Shown here piece after piece: positions 16,845-25,963 of a DNA stretch of 64,000 nt. A program made the position numbers and the translations under genes. This DNA comes from an uncultured Geobacteraceae bacterium (GTDB lineage: Bacteria; Desulfobacterota; Desulfuromonadia; Geobacterales; Pseudopelobacteraceae). A model generated the notes under the pieces. The model was not told the origin of the DNA, made no database searches, and saw nothing but the letters and a program-made list of their open reading frames with translations. The stretch covers positions 18,501-82,500 of the forward strand of contig CAINRC010000128.1 of assembly GCA_903852495.1 (NCBI GenBank). The letters are read 5' to 3'. How positions within the stretch are numbered: position 1 is the first letter of the stretch; each line of letters opens with the position of its first letter.

Positions 16845-17650
16845 GGAGCATCAACCTCAGGGGTATCGGCAGGAACCGCCGGAATAAACCAGATGGAACC
16901 ATGCCCGCCCCCCTGGAAAATACGGATCAGCTTGAGTCGGCACAGCTCAAGAAGCGCCAGAAAGGTGACAATAATCCGTTCACGGGTCGGTTCATCACTG
17001 ACCAGATCGTCAAACTGGACGGTGTCCTGTTCCTGGAGCAGGGATAGAATTTCGTTGATGCAGTCGGCCATGCTGAGTGAATCACCCGGGGCAACATCGT
17101 GAAAGCTTTCGGCCGGTATCCTCTGCAGCAGGGCACGAAAGGCATCCACCAGTTCAAACAGGCTTACTTCCAGCGGCCCTTCCACGTTTTGTGCGGCTGC
17201 CAGCAGCGGCTCCGTGGCGGTGCGGGCAAAGACTTCACGCCCCAGCATCGCCCGGGCACCGATGACCATGCCGGCTTCCTTATACTGCTGATACGCCAGC
17301 AGACGCCGTACTAACTCTTCCCGGGGATCGATTTCCTCGGCTTCCGGCTCATCCTCCGTATCCAGCGGGAGCAGCTGCCGCGATTTGATCTGCAGCAGGG
17401 TCGCCGCCATGACGAGAAAATCCCCCGCCACTTCCAGATTGAGAACCTTCATGAGCTTGATGAATTCCAGATATTGACGGGTTATGACCGCGATGGATAT
17501 ATCGCAGATATCCAGTTCGTTTTTCTTGATGAGGTGCAGCAGCAGATCCATCGGGCCGTCGAATTTATCCAGGTGGACGCTGTACTGATCCCGAAGGCCG
17601 TCCAGCAGCGGCAGATGTTCCTCGCGATGTGCGGGTGCCTCTGCTGTCAT
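16841..17650 (-). CDS. scpA: Segregation and condensation protein A (kleisin)
   Basis: A 269-residue ScpA. The N-terminal domain carries FDGPMDLLLHLIKKNELDI (residues about 29-47), a clear family signature, and the C-terminal winged helix carries FLALLELCRLKLI. It bridges the SMC heads. It follows trpS by one base and overlaps scpB, so the three form one operon. Confidence 0.96.
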   Translation of the reverse strand: MTAEAPAHREEHLPLLDGLRDQYSVHLDKFDGPMDLLLHLIKKNELDICDISIAVITRQYLEFIKLMKVLNLEVAGDFLVMAATLLQIKSRQLLPLDTEDEPEAEEIDPREELVRRLLAYQQYKEAGMVIGARAMLGREVFARTATEPLLAAAQNVEGPLEVSLFELVDAFRALLQRIPAESFHDVAPGDSLSMADCINEILSLLQEQDTVQFDDLVSDEPTRERIIVTFLALLELCRLKLIRIFQGGGHGSIWFIPAVPADTPEVDAP

Positions 17651-17651
17651 A

Positions 17652-18632
17652 TCAGAATTTGAGCGCTGCCCGTACTTCAGTCATAACCGCGTCAGAAATC
17701 AGAGAGGCCCTGCGGCTCCCCTCCTGCAGCAGTTCATCGACAAATCCGGGGTTGGCGGCAAGTTCTTCACGGCGGGCGCGAAAGGGTGCCAGCCGCTCAT
17801 TGATACAGCCGGCCAGGATTTTTTTGCACTCCACGCAGCCGATGCCGGCAGCGCGGCAGGCCGGCATAATTTCATCCAGCTTTTCCTGCGGCACGTACAG
17901 ACGGTGCAGGTTGAAGGCCACGCACACATCCGGATCGCCCGGATCTGCCCGGCGAACCCGGTTGGTGTCGGTAACCATGGACATGACCATTTTTGCCGTT
18001 GTTTCGGCATTGTCGGAAAGATAGATGGAGTTGCTGTACGACTTGCTCATTTTGCGCCCATCAAGACCGGGCAGTTTGGGAGTCTCGGTCAGGAGCGCTT
18101 CCGGCTCGGGAAAGACCTGCCCGTACAGGTGATTGAAACGGCGGGCTATTTCACGGGTAATTTCCAGGTGCGGCAGCTGATCATGTCCCACCGGCACGCG
18201 GGTCGCCTTGTACAGGATGATATCGGCCGCCATCAGCACCGGATAGCCGAGAAAACCGAATGTGGTCAGGTCGCGCTGCTCGATATTGTCGAGCATCTCC
18301 TTGTAGGTAGGGTTGCGTTCCAGCCAGGAAACCGGGGTGATCATGGACAATATAAGGTTCAGTTCGGAATGGTGCGGCACAAGGCTCTGGCGGAACACCA
18401 CGCATTTTTCCGGATCAAGGCCAAAGGCCACCCAGTCCAGCACCATCTCACGGATGCTCTGGGCAATCCCGGAGGTATCAGCATATTCGGTCGTCAATGA
18501 ATGCCAGTCGGCCACAAAAAAGAAACAGTCATAGGAATCCTGCATTTTAACCCAGTTTTCCAATACCCCGTGATAATGGCCGATATGCAGTCTGCCGCTT
18601 GGTCTCATGCCGCTGACAACCCGTTGTTTCAT
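17652..18632 (-). CDS. trpS: Tryptophanyl-tRNA synthetase
   Basis: A 326-residue class I synthetase, normal length. The HIGH signature appears as HIGHYHG (residues 17-23) and the KMSKS loop as GRKMSKSYSN near 195. It charges tRNA-Trp in the cytoplasm. The start ATG is 80 bases from the divergent dut gene, so regulatory sites for both must be in that short gap. Confidence 0.97.
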   Translation of the reverse strand: MKQRVVSGMRPSGRLHIGHYHGVLENWVKMQDSYDCFFFVADWHSLTTEYADTSGIAQSIREMVLDWVAFGLDPEKCVVFRQSLVPHHSELNLILSMITPVSWLERNPTYKEMLDNIEQRDLTTFGFLGYPVLMAADIILYKATRVPVGHDQLPHLEITREIARRFNHLYGQVFPEPEALLTETPKLPGLDGRKMSKSYSNSIYLSDNAETTAKMVMSMVTDTNRVRRADPGDPDVCVAFNLHRLYVPQEKLDEIMPACRAAGIGCVECKKILAGCINERLAPFRARREELAANPGFVDELLQEGSRRASLISDAVMTEVRAALKF

Positions 18633-18712
18633 GGTAAAACGCTCCTTGTATCCAGTAGGTCGGTTCTGCTAAAGTGCTTCTCAAAACTATTCTTGAAGAC
18701 AGGGAAATTTAC

Positions 18713-19177
18713 ATGATGCGACCCAAAATTGAAACCAAAATCATGAATCCGCTCATCGGCACGGCCATTCCGCTACCAACATACGCAACGGACGGCGCCG
18801 CCGCCCTGGACCTGCGTGCCTGCCTGGAAACCCCCGTAACTGTTCAGCCGGGAGAAACGGTACTCATCCCGAGCGGCATTGCCATCAGCATCCACGATCC
18901 CGGTCTGGTAGCCCTGCTGATGCCCCGCTCCGGCCTGGGGATCAAGCATGGTATCGTATTGGCGAATACAGTCGGGGTTATTGATTCGGACTATCAGGGA
19001 GAGATTGGGATCGGCATCGTTAATCGGGGTACGGCAGAGTACACCATCCAGCCGGGAGAACGGGTTTGTCAGATGATGTTTGTGCCGGTGCTGCAGACGG
19101 AATTGAGCGTGGTGTCGGAATTCAGCTTGGCAAGCGGGCGGGGAACCGGCGGGTTCGGGTCAACCGGGAGCCATTAA
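18713..19177 (+). CDS. dut: dUTP diphosphatase
   Basis: A 154-residue trimeric dUTPase with all five motifs: ATDGAAALDLRA, PRSGLG, NTVGVIDSDYQGEIG, GERVCQMMF and the Gly-rich tail GRGTGGFGSTG. It removes dUTP and supplies dUMP. The frame is open to 18674, but the ATG at 18713 gives a standard N-terminus; a second ATG is the next codon. A dispersed palindrome begins four bases after the stop and may act as its terminator. Confidence 0.96.
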   Translation: MMRPKIETKIMNPLIGTAIPLPTYATDGAAALDLRACLETPVTVQPGETVLIPSGIAISIHDPGLVALLMPRSGLGIKHGIVLANTVGVIDSDYQGEIGIGIVNRGTAEYTIQPGERVCQMMFVPVLQTELSVVSEFSLASGRGTGGFGSTGSH

Positions 19178-19180
19178 GCC

Positions 19181-19215
19181 CCCCTCCTATTTTAGGAGGG
19201 GTTGGGGGTGGTAAG
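19181..19215. repeat. Dispersed palindrome, copy 2
   Basis: Same unit as at 8912-8947: an 8-bp GC-rich stem with an attt loop, then a G-rich tail ending in ggtaag. It lies between convergent dut and the long Ppx/GppA gene. Confidence 0.85.
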
Positions 19216-19238
19216 ATTTAAATCGTCCCTTCACCAAA

Positions 19239-20765
19239 TCACATTTCAAATATCACTGATCCGCCAAACGCTTTCTCAAACAGATCTTTCTTGGCGTTCC
19301 CCCCGAATATCTCCACAGAAATATCCTCTGTACCAAGGAGCTTAATACAAAAATTTGATTCGTTCCGGTTGAGGGCCACAACTTCCACCAGTCCGCTTCT
19401 GCGGCGATCCAGGCCGTCCGAAAGCCGGAGTATGCCGCCGAGCCGCGCTACAATCTGCTGATCTTTCGGTTCCAGCCGTTCATATTCGGGGTGTTTTTTC
19501 TTCGGCAGCGATTTGCGATGGTAGCGGGCGATCAATGCCATCATTTCCCGCTCACGGGGCGAAAAGCCGAACAGTTCGGCGTGGCGGATCAGATGGTGCG
19601 AATGCTTGTGGTGGCTGTTGTAGCTGATAAAATAGCCGACGTCGTGCAGCAGTGCCGCTGACTCAAGAAGTCGCCGGTCGTTTTTTTTCAGCCCGAATTC
19701 TTTCGCCAGGTAACCAAAGATACTCAGGGAGATCTTGGCAACGTGCCGTGAGTGCGGTTCGTCAAAGTGGCAGGAACGGGCAAAATCAAGTATCGACTCC
19801 TTCCAGCTGCGTCCCACCGTCGATTCAGGTAGCAGGTTCAGGCGCTTCATACAGCTGATGATCAGCCCTTCGCGGATACCACGCTCGTTAACCAGCAGGA
19901 TATTGGCCCCGAAGTACTTCAGCAACTCATCAATCACCACAAATCCGGCAACAATGATATCAGCACGGTCAGGACTCAAGCCCGGAACATTCCTGAGCGA
20001 CTTGATATCCTTGCGTTCCAGCATCGCCAGCAGGTGAACAACCTCGGAGCGCAGGACCTCCAGGCCATGTGCCGTGGAGTAGGTTTGGTGACGCATATTC
20101 ATAACCATTGCTGCCAGGGTCGTTATGGTACCGCCTGAACAGATGAACGTCTGCACCGAACCCGGTTTTTCAGCAAATGCCTCTTTTAATTCGGATCGGA
20201 CGAACCGCCTGAGTTTGGCTATTTCACTTTCCTGAACCGGATCCGATTTCAGGAATCTGTCAGTCATGCGGACAGCGCCGAGCTCGAGGGATGAGCAGTT
20301 TTCAACGTGATTGGCGACGGCGCTCATGACCTCCACGCTGCCGCCGCCGATATCGATGATCATGTAGCGTTTGCCGCTCATATCAAAATTATGACGCACC
20401 GACCGCGCCACCAGTTCCGCTTCTTCCTCCCCCGTTATAACCCTGATTTCACGCCCCAGTTCACGGGTCAGAACAGACACCAGTTCATTGCCGTTTGATG
20501 CGCTTCTCACGGCACTGGTGGCGACCGCTTCAACTTCCGTCACCTTCAGGCCGTCTATCAGCTTACGGATACGCGACATGGCATCAACCGCACGGGCAAA
20601 GGCTGCCGGGGAGATGCTCCCGCTGGCTGCCAGATTTTCTCCAAGCCGCACGGTCGCTTTTTCATCATCAAGAATCGTATACCGCCCCTGTTGATCAACC
20701 TCCACAACAATGCAGCGGATCGAATTTGTGCCGATATCAATGGCGGCAAGGCGGCTTTTGTTCAC
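19239..20765 (-). CDS. Exopolyphosphatase / GppA family phosphatase with HD domain
   Basis: A 508-residue Ppx/GppA protein. The N-terminal ASKHA ATPase-like half starts with AAIDIGTNSIRC and has IDIGGGSVEV near 140. The C-terminal ~180 residues hold an HD-type domain with LLHDVGYFISYNSHHKHS. Members hydrolyse polyphosphate or (p)ppGpp (pppGpp 5'-phosphatase). The start is a GTG at 20765 with GGAGG seven bases upstream. A second, shorter family member lies at 57008-57925. Length is close to E. coli Ppx (513). Confidence 0.9.
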   Translation of the reverse strand: MNKSRLAAIDIGTNSIRCIVVEVDQQGRYTILDDEKATVRLGENLAASGSISPAAFARAVDAMSRIRKLIDGLKVTEVEAVATSAVRSASNGNELVSVLTRELGREIRVITGEEEAELVARSVRHNFDMSGKRYMIIDIGGGSVEVMSAVANHVENCSSLELGAVRMTDRFLKSDPVQESEIAKLRRFVRSELKEAFAEKPGSVQTFICSGGTITTLAAMVMNMRHQTYSTAHGLEVLRSEVVHLLAMLERKDIKSLRNVPGLSPDRADIIVAGFVVIDELLKYFGANILLVNERGIREGLIISCMKRLNLLPESTVGRSWKESILDFARSCHFDEPHSRHVAKISLSIFGYLAKEFGLKKNDRRLLESAALLHDVGYFISYNSHHKHSHHLIRHAELFGFSPREREMMALIARYHRKSLPKKKHPEYERLEPKDQQIVARLGGILRLSDGLDRRRSGLVEVVALNRNESNFCIKLLGTEDISVEIFGGNAKKDLFEKAFGGSVIFEM

Positions 20766-20824
20766 TCACGTACCTCCGTTCAGATTGAGTCGGCCATACT
20801 ATGCATCAATTGCGCACAAAAGAA

Positions 20825-20852
20825 AAGGCGAAGCCTGTATCGGCTCCGCCTT
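20825..20852 (-). terminator. Terminator after pnp
   Basis: On the minus strand an 11-bp stem (aaggcggagcc with ggcttcgcctt, one mismatch) with a 6-base loop is followed by ttcttttg. It is 33 bases past the pnp stop, and marks the end of the rimP-to-pnp gene string. Confidence 0.85.
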
Positions 20853-20884
20853 CCTTATATCCTGCTGTCCGGGCTGTGCAGAAG

Positions 20885-22993
20885 TTACGCTGCGGCAACC
20901 TTTGTGCCGTCAAGATTGTAGCCAAGAGCTTCCTTGCGGGAAAGCTTGATCTTGCCGTTTTTGTCAACGCCGATACATTTGACCAGCACTTTATCGCCTT
21001 CGTTCAGGATTTCCGTCACTACCTTGACCCGTGTGGTGTCAAGTTCGGAAATATGAACCAGTCCGTCCGTACCGGGCATGATTTCAACAAATGCGCCGAA
21101 ATCCATGATTTTACGAACGGTACCCATGTACAATTTGCCTTCTTCAGCCTCATCGGTCAGGCCGCGGATCATCTGGATAGCCAGATCACAGGCTTCCTTG
21201 TTGGTACTGGCGATGTTGATGCGGCCGGTATCATCGATATCGATGGTAACGCCGGTGGTTTCAGTAATGTTGCGGATATTCTTGCCGCCGGTTCCGATGA
21301 CGTCGCGGATACGATCGGTCTTGACGTAGATGGTGGTAATGCGCGGAGCGAACGGTGACATTTCCGGACGCGGAGCGGCAAGGGTTTCAGCCATTTTGCC
21401 GAGAATGTGCAGACGACCTTCACGGGCCTGCTTGAGTGCCTGCTGCATGATCTCTTTTGTTACGCCGCCGATTTTGATGTCCATCTGCAGTGCAGTAACA
21501 CCTTCGGCAGTACCGGCAACCTTGAAGTCCATATCTCCCAGGTGATCTTCGTCACCAAGAATATCGGACAGGATGGCGAACTTGTCACCTTCCTTGATCA
21601 GACCCATGGCAATACCTGCCACCGGTGCGGTTACCGGGATACCGGCATCCATCATGGACATACAGCCGCCACAGACAGCCGCCATGGAGGAAGAGCCGTT
21701 ACTTTCAAGAGTTTCAGAAACGATTCTGATGGTGTAGGGAAAATCATCGTGCTTCGGCAGAACTGCCGCAAGAGCGCGCTCAGCAAGCATGCCGTGACCG
21801 ATTTCGCGACGCCCCGGTCCGAGACGGAAGCTGGTTTCGCCGACTGAAAACGGAGGGAAATTGTAGTGAAGCAGGAAGCGTTTGCGTGAAGCGCCATACA
21901 GAGAGTCGATGCGCTGTTCATCACTGGAGGTGCCGAGTGTTGCGGCAACCAGCGCCTGTGTTTCACCACGGGTAAACAGTGCCGAACCGTGAACGCGCGG
22001 CAGGAACCCGGTTTCAGTGCTGATGGGACGAATGGTATTGGTGGTACGACCATCGATACGGATACCGGTATCAAGGATATCGGCACGGACGCGCTCATAC
22101 TCGAAATCACCAAGAAACGCCTTGATCTTTTTAGCGGAGCCTTCGAATTCTTCCTTGAGGGCCTCAATAGTGTCAGCTTTGATCAGATCAATCTGGTCGT
22201 GACGCTCATTTTTTGCTTTGAGTTTGACCGCTTCGCCGATCCGGTCGTAGGCAAGTGCGCGAACCCGTGCCTGCAGCACTTCATCAACAACTACCGCTGC
22301 AACTACACGCTTGGCAACGCCCGCTTTTTTCTGCAGTTCTTCCTGGGCTTCGATCAGCGGCAGCATCGCTTCCTTGGCAAAAAATACCGCTTCCAGCAGA
22401 TCTGCCTCGGAAACAAACTTTGCTTCCCCTTCAACCATGATTACTGCGTCCCGGCTGGCGGCAACAACAATTTCGAGGTCGCTTTGTTCCAACTGCTCCG
22501 CAGTCGGATTACAGATAAACGCACCATCAACACGGGCAACTTTAGCGCCGGCGATCGGCCCGTTGAACGGGATGTCAGAAATCATCAGTGCTGCTGAAGC
22601 GCCCAGCATTGACAGAATTCCGGGATCATTATCCTGATCAGCGGAAACAACGGTGGCAATGATCTGAGTGTCGTTCAGAAACGTTTCCGGAAACAGCGGA
22701 CGGATCGGACGATCGATAAGACGGCAGGTGAGGGTTTCCGGATCGGTGGGACGGGCTTCGCGTTTGAAAAAACCACCCGGGATCTTGCCGCCTGCATAGG
22801 CCTTCTCCGTGTAGTTAACGGTGAGCGGGAAAAAATCCTGCCCTTCTTTAGCTTCTTTTGCTGCAACTACTGTGACCAGAACAACCGTGTCGCCGCAACT
22901 GACAACAACCGCACCACTGGCCTGTTTTGCCATTTTGCCGGTGGAAAGCGTAATCGTTCTCCCCCCGAACTCAACCTGAACATTTTGTTCCAT
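20885..22993 (-). CDS. pnp: Polynucleotide phosphorylase
   Basis: A 702-residue PNPase with two RNase PH domains (about 1-225 and 310-545) around an alpha-helical linker, then a KH domain with [18 protein letters not shown] and an S1 domain starting [17 protein letters not shown]. It degrades RNA 3' to 5' with phosphate. It follows rpsO, the common order, with a hairpin in between. The ribosome site is GAGGAG six bases before the ATG. Length is normal for the family. Confidence 0.97.
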   Translation of the reverse strand: MEQNVQVEFGGRTITLSTGKMAKQASGAVVVSCGDTVVLVTVVAAKEAKEGQDFFPLTVNYTEKAYAGGKIPGGFFKREARPTDPETLTCRLIDRPIRPLFPETFLNDTQIIATVVSADQDNDPGILSMLGASAALMISDIPFNGPIAGAKVARVDGAFICNPTAEQLEQSDLEIVVAASRDAVIMVEGEAKFVSEADLLEAVFFAKEAMLPLIEAQEELQKKAGVAKRVVAAVVVDEVLQARVRALAYDRIGEAVKLKAKNERHDQIDLIKADTIEALKEEFEGSAKKIKAFLGDFEYERVRADILDTGIRIDGRTTNTIRPISTETGFLPRVHGSALFTRGETQALVAATLGTSSDEQRIDSLYGASRKRFLLHYNFPPFSVGETSFRLGPGRREIGHGMLAERALAAVLPKHDDFPYTIRIVSETLESNGSSSMAAVCGGCMSMMDAGIPVTAPVAGIAMGLIKEGDKFAILSDILGDEDHLGDMDFKVAGTAEGVTALQMDIKIGGVTKEIMQQALKQAREGRLHILGKMAETLAAPRPEMSPFAPRITTIYVKTDRIRDVIGTGGKNIRNITETTGVTIDIDDTGRINIASTNKEACDLAIQMIRGLTDEAEEGKLYMGTVRKIMDFGAFVEIMPGTDGLVHISELDTTRVKVVTEILNEGDKVLVKCIGVDKNGKIKLSRKEALGYNLDGTKVAAA

Positions 22994-23083
22994 ACTATTC
23001 TCCTCTTCGGTTGTGTTGGGGCCGTCGGTACAACCACTGCGAACCCTGCCGCAGAAATTCTACCCACGCCCCCAACAAATATA

Positions 23084-23105
23084 AAAAGGGCCGCAAAGCC
23101 CTTTT
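23084..23105 (-). terminator. Hairpin between rpsO and pnp
   Basis: A perfect 8-bp stem (aaaagggc with gccctttt) with a 6-base loop. On both strands it is flanked by T- or A-rich sequence. It lies 65 bases after rpsO and 90 before pnp, so it may partly uncouple the two genes. In E. coli a processed hairpin in this spot serves pnp autoregulation; by analogy only. Confidence 0.7.
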
Positions 23106-23169
23106 CTTAGATGAGCATACCATAAACAGCGAAGCGGTAAACCTGCCTGGGCAGGAATACCGCTGCGAA

Positions 23170-23436
23170 CTATCTACGAATGCCGAGTCGCTCTATTACA
23201 GTTTTGTATCTGCCCAGCTCTTTGCCTTTAAGGTAATCCAGAAGGCGTCTTCTCTGGCCGACAAGTTTCAGAAGGCCACGACGGCTGTGGTGATCTTTTT
23301 TGTGGATTTTGAAATGTTCAGTAAGATAGGTGATCCGCTCGGTCAGAATTGCAATCTGAACCTCAGGGGAACCTGTATCGCTATCGTGTTTCTTGAATGC
23401 ATTGATGATTTCCTGCTTTTTTTCGGTTGCCAGCAC
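23170..23436 (-). CDS. rpsO: 30S ribosomal protein S15
   Basis: An 88-residue S15 with the signature [22 protein letters not shown] chose a GTG start at 23436 ([11 protein letters not shown]). The upstream in-frame ATG at 23451 is itself part of the ribosome site: the bases ggaggag right after it lie 8 bases before the GTG. The length then matches other S15 proteins (E. coli 89). The leader further upstream has a small stem (aggg with ccct) followed by seven T residues, which could be part of S15 autocontrol, but that is speculative. Confidence 0.95.
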   Translation of the reverse strand: MLATEKKQEIINAFKKHDSDTGSPEVQIAILTERITYLTEHFKIHKKDHHSRRGLLKLVGQRRRLLDYLKGKELGRYKTVIERLGIRR

Positions 23437-23614
23437 AGTCAACTCCTCCATTTACCTGATTAATGTGTGATTTAAAAAAAGGGACATACCCTGATACGCA
23501 AAAAACGAGTTGTATTACCTATCACAGTGACGACTCATTTGTAAAGTACTAACTTAGTTGCCATCCGGAAACTCCGGATGAGCAGCTGTTGGTTTCCGTA
23601 GTGGAAAGCGGGGA

Positions 23615-23711
23615 TTTTTTCTCCTGGCAAGGAAATCAAGGAATTACACGGAGGCGTACATCAGTACGCCGCACACGTAAGGCCGCAGATTGACGTCGCC
23701 AGGGGTAAAAA
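23615..23711. repeat. Inverted-repeat element between truB and rpsO
   Basis: Outer arms (tttttctcctggc at 23616-23628 and gccaggggtaaaaa at 23698-23711) are imperfect inverted repeats. An inner perfect 7-bp dyad lies at 23653-23659 with 23664-23670. Flanking bases also contain short copies of ccggaaac and ttccgga, so the element may be wider. This is the only content I see in the ~295-base gap besides the rpsO leader. Confidence 0.7.
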
Positions 23712-23731
23712 GCACCCTTTCCGGACGGAAA

Positions 23732-24643
23732 CTAGATAAAAACACGCTTTAGAACAATACGCGGGAGGCCGTCGCCCCCGTGTGACAACCCGGCAACGGC
23801 AACCAGATCCTTGGCGTGGGTAAGCCGGACCAACTGCGGTTCGCCAGCGGTGGTGTCGATATCGTCTATGATCTCGTCCGGAAGCGGTGAGCGTCCAAAG
23901 GATACTTTTGCCAAACCGGCATCCGTGAGCCGTATCTCCCGTAAATGCGCAAGAGACTCATAGGGTGTAATGCAGAGCGGTACCAGGTCACCTTCGCGTG
24001 CCGCATTTTCGAGGGTTTCAAGCGTGTGGGCAGCGCCTATTTCAAACGGGCCGCTCGCCGTTCTGCGCAGTTCTTTCAACGCAGCGCCGCATCCCGCCAT
24101 GGCACCGATATCATCGGCCAGTGTCCGGATATAGGTTCCTCGCGAACAGACAACTCTGATTGCCACAAAGGGGGGGGTGAACGAAAGAAGCTCAATAGAA
24201 TGAATTTCAACCGGACGTGCAGCCCGCTCAACCTCCTGCCCCATTCGTGCCAGCTTGTACAGAGGCTGCCCCCCCTGCTTGATTGCTGAATACATGGGGG
24301 GAATCTGGAGAATCGGACCGGTGAAGCGGGTAAAAATATCATGTAACGTGGATTCAGACAGTGAAGAGTACTCTTGTTCGTGCAGAACCTTGCCGGTCAT
24401 GTCCAGGGTGTCCGTTGCCACGCCGAACTGCATCAGCGCTTCATAGCATTTAACCCCTTCATCCAGGAACGGAATGGCTTTGGTCCCGTCATTGACTGCA
24501 ATCGGCAGAACACCAGTGGCAAACGGGTCGAGAGTGCCGGTGTGCCCCACTTTCCTGGTTCCCAGAATACGACGGACACGGCTGACCACGTCATGGGAGG
24601 TGATGCCGGCGGGCTTGTCGATGACAACAAAACCGTTAATCAA
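23732..24643 (-). CDS. truB: tRNA pseudouridine-55 synthase
   Basis: A 303-residue TruB with GFVVIDKPAGITSHDVV at the N-terminus and the catalytic Asp39 in HTGTLDPFATGVL. It modifies U55 in the T loop of tRNAs. The start appears to be a TTG overlapping the nrnA stop (TTGA); no ATG lies near. The C-terminal region has a PUA-like domain. It belongs to the infB-rbfA-nrnA-truB string. Confidence 0.95.
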   Translation of the reverse strand: MINGFVVIDKPAGITSHDVVSRVRRILGTRKVGHTGTLDPFATGVLPIAVNDGTKAIPFLDEGVKCYEALMQFGVATDTLDMTGKVLHEQEYSSLSESTLHDIFTRFTGPILQIPPMYSAIKQGGQPLYKLARMGQEVERAARPVEIHSIELLSFTPPFVAIRVVCSRGTYIRTLADDIGAMAGCGAALKELRRTASGPFEIGAAHTLETLENAAREGDLVPLCITPYESLAHLREIRLTDAGLAKVSFGRSPLPDEIIDDIDTTAGEPQLVRLTHAKDLVAVAGLSHGGDGLPRIVLKRVFI

Positions 24644-25599
24644 AGATATTCATCCACAATTCCGTACACCAGCGCCTTGACGTCTTCCAAAGAACCGTCA
24701 ACAGTACAGCCGGCCGCATTGTGGTGACCGCCGCCGCCAAGTGCCTGGGAAAAGGCAGCAACGTTTACCTTCCCTTTGGAACGGAACCCGATCTTCCATT
24801 TAAACTCATCCAGCTGGCGGAAAAAGATGGCGACCTCCACCCCTCGTATAGAGCGGGGGTAATTAACGAACCCATCCGTCAGCACCGCATCCGCATTACA
24901 GGCGGCATACATTTCACAGGTAACGGTAACGGAGGCCGCCTGTCCCTCTTTGAAAACTTCCAGTGTCGGCAGGCATTTCGCTAATAATTCAAGGCGTTTT
25001 TGCGGCTGGTTTTCATACAGCTGTTCCGCAACGTCCCAGGCGTTGATGCCGCACTCAATCATTGCTCCGGAAACGGAGAACGCCTCGCCATTCGCATTGG
25101 AATAGCGGAACGAACCGGTGTCGGTAATGATGGAGACATAAAGACAGAGTGCAGTCTCACGATCAAAGCGGTAGCCGTATGCTTCTAGTATCCGATGCAC
25201 AAGAATACCGGTTGAAGCGGCTTGAGAGTCGATGAGGTTATAGTCGCCGAAATTGTCGCAGGAAAGGTGGTGATCCAGGTTGATCGTCGTGGTTACTCGT
25301 GAAAAACGGCAGAATTCACCACCGGCACGGCGCCGTTCACCGATATCGAGTACAACTGAAACATCATAATCTGTATCGGGAATGTGCGATAAAACGGTAG
25401 CTGCACCGGGAAGGAAAGCATACAGGTCCGGGACAGGATCCTGATAATGTACGGTGACTTCTTTACCTATTTTACGAAGAAATGATGCAAGAGCCAGTGA
25501 TGAACCGATAGCATCGCCGTCGGGACCTTCATGGGTAGTCAGGAGAAATGATGAGTTGGAACGAATTACTTCAATGATCTGTTGAATTGTTTCCGTCAT
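24640..25599 (-). CDS. nrnA: DHH-family oligoribonuclease / pAp phosphatase
   Basis: A 319-residue DHH-DHHA1 protein. The N-terminus has HEGPDGDAIGSSLAL, the DHH motif is in NLDHHLSCDNFG, and the C-terminal DHHA1 motif is GGGGHHNAAG. NrnA cleaves nanoRNA and 3'-phosphoadenosine 5'-phosphate. The frame is open to 25674, but the ATG at 25599 gives a family-like N-terminus (MTETIQQIIEV). It overlaps the end of rbfA by 29 bases, and its ribosome site (AAGGAG) lies unusually far, about 13 bases upstream. Confidence 0.92.
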   Translation of the reverse strand: MTETIQQIIEVIRSNSSFLLTTHEGPDGDAIGSSLALASFLRKIGKEVTVHYQDPVPDLYAFLPGAATVLSHIPDTDYDVSVVLDIGERRRAGGEFCRFSRVTTTINLDHHLSCDNFGDYNLIDSQAASTGILVHRILEAYGYRFDRETALCLYVSIITDTGSFRYSNANGEAFSVSGAMIECGINAWDVAEQLYENQPQKRLELLAKCLPTLEVFKEGQAASVTVTCEMYAACNADAVLTDGFVNYPRSIRGVEVAIFFRQLDEFKWKIGFRSKGKVNVAAFSQALGGGGHHNAAGCTVDGSLEDVKALVYGIVDEYL

Positions 25600-25942
25600 G
25601 CTCAGTGTGTATCTCCTTGAGAATGGATTCAATTCGACTGCCGTAATCCAGGGATTTATCGTATTTGAAAACAAGTTCCGGTGTATGACGGATAGTAAGT
25701 TTCTTTCCTATGTCCCGGCGGATAAAACCTTTAGCGCTGTTCAGCCCCGCCTCGGTGTCCTTTTTGGTTTGGTCGTCCCCGATAACGGTGAAAAAGATAC
25801 GGGCAAGACTTAAATCGTCCGTAACTTCAACGCCGGTAATCGTGACAAAACCGATCCGTGGGTCATTAAGCCCGCGTGACAGGATTGAACAGATAATTTC
25901 ATGTATGGTTTCAGCAACCTTGTCCGAACGTTTATGTTGCAT
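25571..25942 (-). CDS. rbfA: Ribosome-binding factor A
   Basis: A 123-residue RbfA (KH-like) with KRSDKVAETIHEIICSIL at the N-terminus, DPRIGFVTITGVEVTDDLS in the middle and IRHTPELVFKYDKS at the end. It assists 16S rRNA 5'-end maturation of the 30S subunit. I chose the ATG at 25942, which has AGAGG just upstream, over the frame start at 25960. Confidence 0.95.
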   Translation of the reverse strand: MQHKRSDKVAETIHEIICSILSRGLNDPRIGFVTITGVEVTDDLSLARIFFTVIGDDQTKKDTEAGLNSAKGFIRRDIGKKLTIRHTPELVFKYDKSLDYGSRIESILKEIHTEHDGNNSTDH

Positions 25943-25963
25943 GGGAACCTCTGTAAACAAGCT

